Assembly: GCF_001642475.1 (NCBI RefSeq)
Contig: NW_019173933.1
Location: 682,001-746,000 of the forward strand
DNA length: 64,000 nucleotides
Source of the DNA: Fonsecaea monophora
Lineage: Eukaryota > Ascomycota > Eurotiomycetes > Chaetothyriales > Herpotrichiellaceae
Direction: 5' to 3'
Shown one piece after another: positions 52,610 to 62,641 of the stretch. Position 1 is the stretch's first letter; every line of letters begins with the position of its first letter. The notes under the pieces were generated by a model that made no database searches, was not told the origin of the DNA, and worked only from the letters and a program-made list of their open reading frames with translations. Position numbers and translations under genes: made by a program.

Positions 52610-53539
52610 CTAACTACACCGTCTTTGTCTCCTGTAATCTTCCAGCCCAGTGGGCACCAATATCCCCGGATGAAAGACATGGAAGAGCACTGTATACCCC
52701 AGCATGACCGCACCCTCAAAGACCCAGAAATACGCCTCGGCCGTCCACAGCGGGGAGCGCGGGGAGACGAAGAGCTGGACGGTGCGGAAGACGTTGCGTA
52801 CGAAGATCAGCGCCATCAGCGCGAGCAACGCCGACAGAAAGGGTCGGTGACGGGCAGCGACGAGTAACCACAACCACCTGAAAAGGACGAAGAGAAAGGC
52901 CGCGTTGGGCGCGAGTTGCAGGAACAGGCTGGCCTTGAGCAGCGCGAGGGCGGAGCGGACGGCGCCCGTGCTGGCGTCGGGGTTGAAGTACGTGGACGCG
53001 CCCTGGGCGGTGCAGGAGATGACGGCGCTGAAGAAGGTCCAGATGACGACGTACGAGAGGGTCAGGTTGAGGCGGGGCCATGATAACTCCGCCGCGGTGA
53101 CGGAATAGAGGAGCAGAAGCATGTAAAGCGGGAGCGTGAAGATTGGTCTATCTCCTCCAGAGACGACGTCGGTCAGCACTCTGTTTTCCACCCCTCGACT
53201 CGAACTTGTACCTGCGGCAGTGGGGAGATGGAAACTTACGTGGCGCTGTAAAAGAGCCCCTGGATCGCGCTCCCTTCACTATCTGCATCATGGTCGTGTG
53301 CGGCGACCTCGCGACAGATGAACCCCGCCGTCATGACAATGCACGCAAAAGGCAGCGGCCACGTCGTCTCCCAGCATTTGTACTTGCTGCGCATGATAAC
53401 CAGGTATTAGCAAGGCTAACACAAATACTTACAATGGCAAGGGTTATCGCGAGGAAACTTCACACCTGCTCTGCCATGTATGGACCGCACAGGAGACGGC
53501 GAACAAAACTGCAAACACGGCAGATGGACCTTTCTCCAT
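52610..53539 (-). CDS. RTA1-like seven-helix membrane protein
   Basis: Three exons on the minus strand, 53539-53466, 53386-53240 and 53147-52610, all phase 2, 252 residues. The model joins GPSAVFAVLFAVSCAVHTWQ (helix 1) to YKCWETTWPLPFACIVMTAG (helix 2), QGLFYSATPIFTLPLYMLLL (helix 3) and further helices (SYVVIWTFFSAVISCTAQGA, LLKASLFLQLAPNAAFLFVL). It ends with IFVRNVFRTVQLF and EAYFWVFEGAVMLGYTVLFH followed by HPG, close to the RTA1 pattern 'RxxFRxxEx...YxxDxxxM...HPG'. RTA1/RSB1 proteins are implicated in lipid translocation and resistance to 7-aminocholesterol and phytosphingosine. Some expected RTA1 residues differ, for example the Glu after FRxx is missing, so it could be a sister family. 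ATG 53539 may not be the true start, because splice-like sequence (GCTAAC then CAAAG) precedes it. Confidence 0.65.
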
Positions 53540-55763
53540 GTTGTCAAGGAAGTTGTTGATGTCGGCTTTGGGCAAAGGTTAGCGAGGTAACGATGTCTAA
53601 AGAACAAAGGTGAGCAGAAAAAAAAGGACAACCGACGATCTGGAGCCATGGCCTCGATCGATATTGGCGTGAGAGGGGAATCTTTATCTCGTAGGGCTAT
53701 CACAACAGGAGTCAACCACGCCAGACCAAGAACATCAATCGATATCAATCGATGTCAATTGGATTGCAGACCAAGAGTCCAGCCGAGACAGCAGTAAGGG
53801 ATCGTGGCAAAGAAGAACCACCGTTAGCATATATCAGTCTCAACCCATGATCATGAAAGTCGTCTCGTCTTCATCATATTATATATGTCGTCCGTCCGAA
53901 AGCATTTCGTAGGTAGTCTGCCACGTCCCTCGTATTCGGGAAGGAATCAGCCTCGCCTTAGCCTTGCCTCGCCTTGCGTTCCATCACGGAAGGGTCGTTT
54001 CCCGTATTTGTCCGTCCAACGACCAGTGTCGACATGTTTCCACCCACAAGAGCAATTCCACCATCTGCTGCAAGCTCAACCATGAGGTGCATTGATATTC
54101 TTTTCCAGCCACCTGGCCATGGCAAAAGTGTGCCTTGCGGATATGCCCAGACGTCTTGACCGTACGGTGAATGGTTGTGATTGGCTCCGTGACGAGGAGT
54201 TATTGCCCGTCCAAATACGAATACGGCGCGACCTTGCAACGCATCGTGTTTACCGAGGACCACGAGACCACGAGCCAGCGGCGCGGAAGAACTGTTGATC
54301 CAGAACAATGCTTTGGTCAAGATGGGGTCCCCAACATCGAAACTTGGCCGACTCCTCCCCAGAGACGAAAAAAACCACAAGTTATTGCGAAGCGAGAGGG
54401 CCTTGCTTAGCTTTTTGTTACGTGAAAGGGCCACTCATTCCCATGCTCTTGGTGGCAAGCTCCGAGCCTCATTAATGGTGTAGGACGAAAAGGGTAAAAA
54501 CACTTAATCACGCTGTATAAATTCCACAGCAGACACACACGCTGGTGGTAATCGAGTACTAGGTTCGAGAGCAGTAACTGCTCACGGTGATCTCTTGATG
54601 ACAATATCACTGGGACATAAAAGCCAGGGGCATCGTAAGCGGCCCCTAAACTTTCATATACTTCTGCCATGTCCGTCTTGTAATGGTAACAAGTGCGTTT
54701 GCGTCGCTGCGCTCGACTCACACAAAATCCCTAGAGGTGGTGTGATCCCACGTCGATCACATCTGGGTGCTAGACGCCGTTATGCTAGGCCGTCAGGGAT
54801 ACATTTCGTCTCTGGGTGTTCGGATCAGACACACCCCTGCATATCCGAGTCGTAGTTGATTGCCCCGACCATCAGATGTCGCGTAGAGGCGTGGCCCTCC
54901 AAACAGCCATTGGATGTCCGAATATGCGTTTCTTCTCGCCCAGTCGGGGACAACACCCATTTCTTGCCTGTCGTCCGTCATGTCGCTACAGGGGTTCAAG
55001 AATCCCGTCACATAATCACTGACAAAACTCGTCCTTTGACCCAGCGCGCTTGGCAATATTTCCCAAAGCGTCTCTATTCTGCGAGCAGGACGAATGCATC
55101 TCGTCTGTCCATTCTGTGGCGCCCAACGGCATGGTATAACTGGTCTGGATATTCCCACCGGTCAACTGGGGCATTCGTGGTGTGGATGGAATTCGCCGCG
55201 CGCCGTTGTCCCTTGCATCGTCAAGGAGGTGGACCGAAGCCAGGACCGTGGCAGTTATTCGGATGGGCTATCGGTTGGCGCGCTCTCGAAGCATACCCCT
55301 GCGTATGGCCAGGTCCAGAAGGACCCCTCAAAGACCCTAAGCGGAACCGATGGACTTGTGATTCCCACCAAAGCCAGGAGGCTTGAGCGATCGCTTCCAG
55401 ACCTGCATGTTTAACGCGGCGTGAACCGATCTCGGGAAAACGAGACTGGCTCCAAATTTGGGTTTGATTGGGTGATTAACAAGCACATGGTGATCATCTG
55501 GTTTCACGGCCTCGTATGCTAGGCAACCTGTTCGAGTGTAGCACCTGAAAGAAGTTGCAAAGCATTACCAACCAGGTTCATATGCAAAATACCGGCGTGC
55601 AGCACAAATTGAGCCCTGTCGTATCCTTTTCGGAATAGTAGACAGTTCGCAGTGCGGCTACCAGCTGTGTTCCGATGATCATACACAGTATCTGTGGAAG
55701 ATTAATCCAAAGGGTCTAGTGAGGCCCTCTAGAGTCGGGATGATTCGTTCAAGCGCACGTCCA
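53540..55763. other. 2.2-kb gene-poor region
   Basis: Between the RTA1-like start and the stop of the next minus-strand gene. Frames are short, overlapping and of random composition on both strands. Direct GATATCAATCGATGTCAATT-type repeats occur near 53733-53762. The first few hundred bases may hold an additional 5' exon of the RTA1-like gene. No gene or RNA can be supported. Confidence 0.4.
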
Positions 55764-57641
55764 TCAGTATTCTGACGAGAGCGCCTCACTGTCAGGCTCG
55801 GGAGTCAACTGGAGATCGGCCAATCTCTCCACGTAAGCGGCCGTAGGACCCGATGTTATAGAGCGTGCTGGCAAGCTGAACTCCTTGTTTGGCATCAACT
55901 CGAAGGCAGTCAACATTGGTTGCATGCCCCCGATCCAATCGTCGTAGGAGTACGTCAATGCAAAATGTACCCTGATCTGCAGAATATGGCCGAGCAAGTA
56001 ATGTGGCGTGTTAAAGGTGGCGCTGTGGAAGATCAACACGACATAGTAGAGGAGACCAATTTCCTTGTCCCATAGGTTGTCCAAGTCGGTCTTCTGAAGA
56101 GCATCACGGATATCCTCAAGTATGGAAGTCCCTCGCGCCACAGAACGCCAATGCCTGTTGCTCTCCACCGATCGGATCAACAACACCGAGGTCAATCTGC
56201 ATGCTTCATAGACGTGATCGTCCGAGGACGGTAAGTCGGGCACCTTCGAAGACGGCATGGCCAATATGCGCTGGCCCAATGACATCGATATCGTTGCGTC
56301 CGCGATCAGTTGATGTTGCGAGGAACAGGTACTTCGCCGAAGCCAGATTTTGACCACTGACTGCATCATCTGAAGGAGGAGTCGCAGGTGGTCGCGTTTC
56401 AGCAACGGGAACGGATCTTCGCTGGGGTCTATTCGCCCATCGTAAAAAGGGGAATAAAGCTCTGGGTCAGCTCGAAGTCTTGAATGCCATCTGTCTTCAA
56501 AGACGTGTTCGTATTCCTTATACGCCGTTTGTGTATCTATTGGAGGAGCCAAGCCAGGCACAGGTATGTGGCATCTTCTCGAGATTCTGCGCGGATAGTC
56601 AGCCTTTGCTACATGAACACAATGAGGTCCCTCATCGTCTCACGCAATCATTAGGATGATCCTCAGCACGTCCTTGCAGAATCTTGAATCTTGAAACATG
56701 TTCATATTCTCCGCCTCTTTGATGAGAACCGCATAAGCATTGCGGTGGATGACATATTCTTCAGCCCCTGCCGGCTCTCCACGAACCTACAAAAGTCAGC
56801 GAGTCGGTTCACCCATACCGTTGGCGCTGACCACGTCCAAGGAGGGCTCAAAATCTCACACTTACTAATGCACACGTGGCAAGAGAAGCGACGGCCGCGA
56901 TGCAGCTGATGATAGCAACCTGGGAGGGCTGCTGGATAAGAGTGCGAACACGGCGCATGGCCTCCAGCTTCAACGCAGTAGTCGTGGGCGACGTCGACTT
57001 TGCATTTAGCCCGTCGAGATGGACCGAACACAGAAGCAGCATCGAAGTGAAGAACGTGCTGTCTTTGGTCCCTTCGGGCCATACGCTCTGTTGCATCCTT
57101 TTCTGATTATATACCGCGAAAACTAGACACCAGAACAGGAGCCAAAGGTCAGCAACCTCTGAAGGAGGGAACATGAGTGCGCCGGAGAGGCCGAGGGTTT
57201 ACCATTATGCTTGACCTCGTCCAGGATCCCTGGTATGTGTTCTTCTATCGCCAGCTGTGGCAGAGACCGAAATGGATCGAGTTGAGAGCCAAAGAAGATG
57301 TTACCAGCGCGATTGCGGCGTCGCCGTGGTACGACCTGGGGGAAATCAGGGATTAGCTAAGCGCCCATCCTTGAAGTACCCATGGTGGCCATGAGTTCAT
57401 GGCGATTAGACTGTGGTCACAGGTGCTGGCACGATCTGTGCGATGCAATAAAACATACCTGGCCAGTCTGACGCCTCGTCCGATGCAGTTCTCTCGTAGT
57501 ATGTGCCCTTATTTGGCTGATCCCCGCCTTGTCCAGAGCGCCATCAGCTCCCATCAAGACGAATTCGAACCCAGCATCGCCTCCCGCCTTCTTCTTCGCC
57601 GCGTCCCATTTGCTGGCATGTCGAGGATGATCGCTCGCCAT
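55764..57641 (-). CDS. Fungal transcription-factor-domain protein (DUF3468 type) without zinc cluster
   Basis: Five exons on the minus strand, 57641-57459, 57335-57203, 57122-56866, 56786-56644 and 55764-56586; all junctions agree in phase, 512 residues. Start MASDHPRHASKWDAAKKK. Next is the pattern GFEFVLMGADGALDKAGISQ followed by IRAHTTRELHRTRR, and GSQLDPFRSLPQLAIEEHIP. This is the typical entry of fungal proteins carrying the DUF3468 'fungal-specific transcription factor' domain but no Zn2Cys6 cluster. The middle shows FFTSMLLLCSVHLDGLN, and the C-terminal half DVLRIILMIA joined to ISRRCHIPVPGLAPP, with helices such as WDKEIGLLYYVVLIFHSATF. A regulatory or co-regulatory role is assumed from the family; DNA binding is not evident. 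An alternative acceptor at 57159 keeps frame and adds 12 residues. It is on the same strand as, and next to, a bZIP gene. Confidence 0.75.
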
Positions 57642-58429
57642 GGTTTTGCAAACACCGGAAGCGGATAAGGCGGGACGCACGTGTGCCGCCCGGACCCTCG
57701 ACCCACGACAATAAAGATGTTGGATTCCAGGCTCCTCTTTTTGTGATTTTGAAGGGTTCGCCGCCGACACAACTGGTTGCGATCAGGACGACTTCTGCCC
57801 ACAAATATGTCCGTGAAAAGTTGCCCCGGTTCGGAGAGAGAGGGAGCCAGACAATCAGCTTGCCTCGCGAAACAGCGACGCCTGTGGAATACCTTGTCCC
57901 AGGCTGACGAGGGAGCCTCGGAATGCTGGCGGGGGCCTCTCAAACCACCATTCTTGGTACTGACTCCATCGGCGCCCCCAGCTGTTGCCCGTAGTGTCAC
58001 CCAAGTGTCAGTGGTTTCGCGGATGACTAACGCTCAATGGGTCAAGACGGTATCCGACGGTGAGAAATGTGGCCAATGGGTTGCTCGCCAGCCACAGTTC
58101 CGAGCTGCTCACGAAAGGCTGATTCCTCCCCACTCCCAAGCGAGGTCCAGAAAAGTCAGCAGCGACCTTTTACCGGATCCGGATTTCCCCCTCTCCAAGG
58201 ACAGATCTCTGAAGAAACCCTCGATCCACGGAACCTAACCTCGCATCGACAGGCATGCCAGCCCATGAGGCGAAGTACTCCCAACGCAGCTTTCATGGGG
58301 ATAGATAATGAAGCAGAAGAGCTTTGAGATTAGCAGCAGCTCTTGACGTGAATTAGCCGGCATATATGTATATATATGGGTACATGTAGGTTTAGTTCCC
58401 TCGTCGCGAAGTCGAATAAGCCCAACTTC
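57642..58429. promoter_or_regulatory. Spacer between the bZIP and DUF3468-type genes
   Basis: About 0.8 kb. It contains the promoter of the DUF3468-type gene and the 3' end of the bZIP gene (both minus). A TATATGTATATATATGG stretch at about 58361-58378 lies in the bZIP 3' side. Confidence 0.4.
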
Positions 58430-59200
58430 TCAATCACCCAGGGAGTTTGACTGTACCGATGCCAGTAACTCTTGAAAAGTTCGCAGAAGTCGCTCATGCT
58501 CGCGACTGAGACTCTTGTATAGTTGCTCGAAATGGTCTTTTCTTCCAGTAGCCCCTTCCAGTTCTTCCTGCAAGGTGCGCAATTTCGCCTGGGCTTCAGC
58601 TAAGGCTTGCTGCTGGCGAACCCGAAAGGCTCGTTGAGCAGCTCGATTCTGCGCCTTGCGTCTCTGTGAGATGGTTTGTCAGTGGATTTGGTCATCGGCG
58701 CATTCATCTATGCCTACACTGACCTCGTTCCGGGTAGCAATCGTCCCAATGGGCTCGAAAGACGCATTCAAATACTCTGGGGTGCTCGGTGTACCACTTC
58801 CATCATCCGGTACAGTTCTTCTCATCAAAAAGACGTCGTGATTTAGATCAGGCTGACTCAAGCACGACACGCTGTTTGAGTGCCCTGTCGGGTCGCCGTA
58901 AGGTGGGTCTCCAAAACACATGGAAAAGTCATGAGCTGGCTGAAGGAATTCCATCGTTGGGCTATTCATGCTCGTGAATTGGGTGGCAGGCGACACTCTG
59001 TTCTGGAAGGAAGAACAGGGCGATATCGAGGGGCTCGTAGCAGGAAGGCCATAAAACTCGGGACAAGTACCGCATTGACAAGGTGCACGGTTCCTGTCGG
59101 GTAGCAGTGCAGGTTGAATTGTGTCTTGTGATGAGGACGATGTTGGTACTTGCGGGCAAACGCAGCTCCCGGAGAAGGCCATTTCAGAAGCCACGCACAT
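58430..59200 (-). CDS. bZIP transcription factor (Yap/AP-1-like basic region)
   Basis: Exons 59200-58724 and 58663-58430 (donor GTCAGT, branch CTGAC, acceptor CTCACAG, phase 0) encode 236 residues; ATG 59182 would give 230. The N-terminal 155 residues are disordered, with Cys-containing patches (GSCVCPQVP, CQCGTCPEF). Splicing joins ATRNE to the basic region RRKAQNRAAQRAFRVRQQQ, with the N-x7-R signature at N165 and R173. Leucines at 180, 187 and 194 are spaced by seven, followed by further helix (LYKSLSREHERLL). NRAAQRAFR is the fungal AP-1/Yap form, which usually reads TTAC half-sites. The C-terminus is short, without a clear C-terminal Cys-rich domain, so direct redox sensing as in Yap1 is not indicated. 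It neighbours the DUF3468-type gene; joint control of a nearby process is possible but unproven. Confidence 0.85.
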
Positions 59201-62200
59201 GAAGGAAATCACTAGCGGACGAGCTCGAACTCGTGTGCCTGGTGACGATCTGCTCGTTGGTTCAATGTCGACTTCCCACCAGAGTTCCACCAGAGTCAAG
59301 GCCAGGTTCAACTCTGATATTTGGATACGTGTTGGAATAGTATATTAGAATCAATCTGCTCCGGAATGGTAGTATCTATGGGGAGTACTGCAGAAACCAC
59401 GGGGTCCTGGGAGAGTTGTCGCTGTATAGTCAGATCAGGAGCTAATCGATGATCAAGAAGTATCCTTTATGACAATGAACGGAACCATATGGGCAGGAAG
59501 AAGCCTCGAGAATAAATGATTGCATCTCACTAGCAACAGGGAAGTTGGATTTTTTCCGACGGCAACGTCCTCCCGTGTCATTGCCATGTGCTGCCAGGGC
59601 CCTCAGTACAGAGACGTTGAGGAGTGCTCGTCAGGTGGGAAGCATCAAGCGACTAGATTGACGGACTCATGCAGATCAGGCCACTAATTCGCCAAGTTCA
59701 GGCACCTTCAGCCATGGGAAACTTTGAGGGCGCGTAATCTGCGGCTGTAACGTGGGAGAAATCGTATACACCAGTCGGCCGTCCGCTGGGATGATCACCA
59801 TATATTACGGATATAGCACCTGATTCGTGCTCAGTACAGAGGCTGCCATCTAGAATACATCCTTGAAGCAGTTGATGATATCTGCCAGTTGTCTACAAGG
59901 CCATGCCGCCCGGCCCTGTAGCTGCCTGCGACGGAGCAGGTCCGACGATTCCCTGCTCAGCGAGAGCATAGTCTCGGGGTCATGGACTGATAGGGAATGC
60001 AACATGCAGCGTCCGGGGAACTCCATTATACAAAGTGTACGGTCCCTCCAATATAGATATTGATCCGGGAGGTCAAGGCGCACAAAGGCTCGGGTAATGG
60101 GGTCTCATATGCACAGGTTCGTCCGAGCCGGGAGTTGCAAAGCGGCCGTATCTAATGAATGCTGTGCCAGTATGACATGTTCACGCAGCCTACCTCCCAG
60201 AGCTGCATCCCATTTTCACCATGTGTTATCCGGTGCAGAGATTTGAGCAGCAGTGACTGTTGTGGCTGAGTCCGCTTTCAACACTGTTACTACATCTTTG
60301 AAACGTTGCCTCCAGGACAACCGTGCTAATCCAAGAATGGGTTGTGCAATATAATCAACGTTGGTGGATAATCGACCTCAAGGTGGTGCTGGTCGACCTG
60401 GTCTGCGCTTGAGAAGCATACATGAGGCACATGGCGCTTGACAGCCACAAATTTCCCAACATGTACACAAGCTTGTGGCCTGCCAAACTTGGCGATGTTT
60501 CCATTGAGCATAGTGCTCTTTCACATTCTCTTTCTCGAAAGCCGCGTGGTAGCTCTATCGGTTAGCTTTGAATGTATAGCCTGGTCACTAGCGATATTGA
60601 GAACTTAGACTCTTTGGGGTTGTTACGATTGCCCGACCAATTCTTTGTCATGTCACCACAAGAGACAGCACCTTTGACCCCCTCTTTTCTTTGGCAAGTC
60701 GGAGGCCAGAGCTCTGTTCAGCAGCACTGAAATCTGCTTGTTCAACAGGTTCGTTTCCGCAGTGGACCCTAGAAACGCCTAGTAAACGACATCGAAACGA
60801 GGTTTGTCTTCGGCTTAGTCAATGGTCTGCAGTGGGAATGTAAGCAATACCCGCAAGGCTGGCAACGGGGGACGACAAAGGAAGTCCGTATAGAGGCCAA
60901 TCACAGCCTGCAATGTTGCTGAATGATACGTTAAACCAATCGCATTGTACAAAACTACCATCCTTACTGGCTCGCGGTCTCTGTTTTCCGAAGCTCCAGT
61001 TGTCAACTTTTCGGGCAGGTGGTGGCACCGTCCGGACCCAGAGAGCTTCCAAACAGAGCAAGGGAAGGGCAAAGCGAGGCTGGCGAAGACTCCGCATTCG
61101 CTTATACTGGACGGTTGCATTCGATGGCTTTTCAGTACCTCGTACAACAATATATGTCCTTCTCCTGCCCTGTAAGTGACTGCCCTCTCCAGAGAAAATG
61201 CGGGTTGAGGCCACAGATACCGAAATTGTGGGTAACTTAGTGGTAGATCCTATCGATCCATTGCACGACTAGACCGCTGGAACATTGAGCAAAATGACAA
61301 ATCGCCCGTTCGAACACACGGCTCATAGACAAATCCCCGTCGACTGTGAAGTCGTGGGAATGTGCGGCACAACGTCCCGAGACCAGCTTCTGCAACCGTA
61401 TCATTGACATCTATATCGTGGTGGAAACGTCGCCAAAGCTGTTCAGGTGGCTTTGTGAATGCTCCCCTGTCACGATACCACCCAGTCCTTGCCGAGGATG
61501 GAAACTGTATTGGGTGGACTCCCGACTGAATCGAACCCAGTTAGGCAAAAGGGTTTCTTGATTGCGCATCTCATGGCACTTATGGTGTCACGTCGTTGCT
61601 TTGAACATGTCATTGAAGGTTCCGTGCACCGACAGCACATTCGCCCAGGCTGAGACGAGTGAAGCATGAGACACTGCGGACGAGTTATTTCTCGATGCTC
61701 GGCATCTGCAAAGGGTGAATGTGTCAGTTCGGACGATGTCGTCGTGGCCACGGGGGCCTGGCTCACTCCAGGGTGCAGCGGTGGGTATTGCGGCTGGCTC
61801 GTGGCTGATCTGCTCGCGTTCGTGAAACAGCATTCACCATCCACGGGAACTTCTGCTTCGATGAAATGTTCTTGACCGACACTTCGCAAGCCTCGATGAT
61901 AGCCATATACGCCCGTCAATATTGGGTACATGTTAACGTGAGGAACAATGGTTTCCTTCTCGAGTATCAATTCGCCGGTGCTGCGCCGACACTCCTTCCG
62001 TCATACTGCGCCCACCTCATGAAGACCAGAACGCGGACAAAAAAGTCTAACTGTTCATACACATCAGGTTATCTGCAGCTAACATCTGCAATTCAAAGAT
62101 CGTCTTACGAAAGACGCAAGCTCCCTTACATAACGAGTGCTGCAGGGGAAAATTGCTTGTTATCAAAGCATTGGCGAATCGTTTCGAGGGCCCGCACGCT

Positions 62201-62641
62201 CCGTCGCCGCTAGCACAGAGATCTTTGGTCGAGGAAGGACGGGAAGGCATCGAAGGGTTTGCGGAACCTCCGAGCTCGAAGAGGGAGGCCACTTGAGAGT
62301 GGAGGCTAGTTCTATGCTTCGAATGGAAGTTGTGCCGTTCTGTAAAGGGTAATTAGGCTTGACGAGACTCCTTATCAACAGTCGCTGCGAAGATCTGGGT
62401 CCGTTTCACGAGAATTGTTCCTTCTAGTCGATTACGACAGCTCTCGGTTGGCATCTCGGTTGGCATTTCGGTGTGCATGGCTGGCATGATTGACGCATAG
62501 CCCATGAGGTAAGCTTTGTTGGTGACTTATCATGCTGTTCTGGCAAGTGGCCCAAGTTTGTCAAGGAATCATTTGCACTGTTGGTCCCCAGGTCTTAAGC
62601 GGAAACCCTGACGGAGTGGCCGCAGTTGTCCGGGTGCTTGT
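59201..62641. other. 3.4-kb gene-poor region
   Basis: Upstream of the bZIP gene and downstream of the PIG-P gene (both minus). All frames are short, overlapping in several frames and of random composition. No domain, tRNA, transposase or terminal repeat could be supported. The part near 59201-59700 is presumably the bZIP promoter. An unrecognised non-coding RNA, a rapidly evolving small gene or a decayed element cannot be excluded. Confidence 0.4.

Noticed and set aside
53885..55414. Several 60-176-codon frames in the 53.5-55.8 kb gap
   Set aside because: They overlap each other on both strands, with random composition and no motifs or splice partners.
60545..60615. tRNA-like A-box (GTGGTAGCTCTATCGGTTAGC)
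   Set aside because: The D-arm-like part is present, but no anticodon arm, no TTCGA-type T-loop at the right spacing and no pairing acceptor stem could be found.
61505..61560. T-loop-like GGGTTCGATTC on the minus strand
   Set aside because: A small T-arm-like hairpin exists, but there is no matching acceptor stem or D-arm within about 75 nt upstream.
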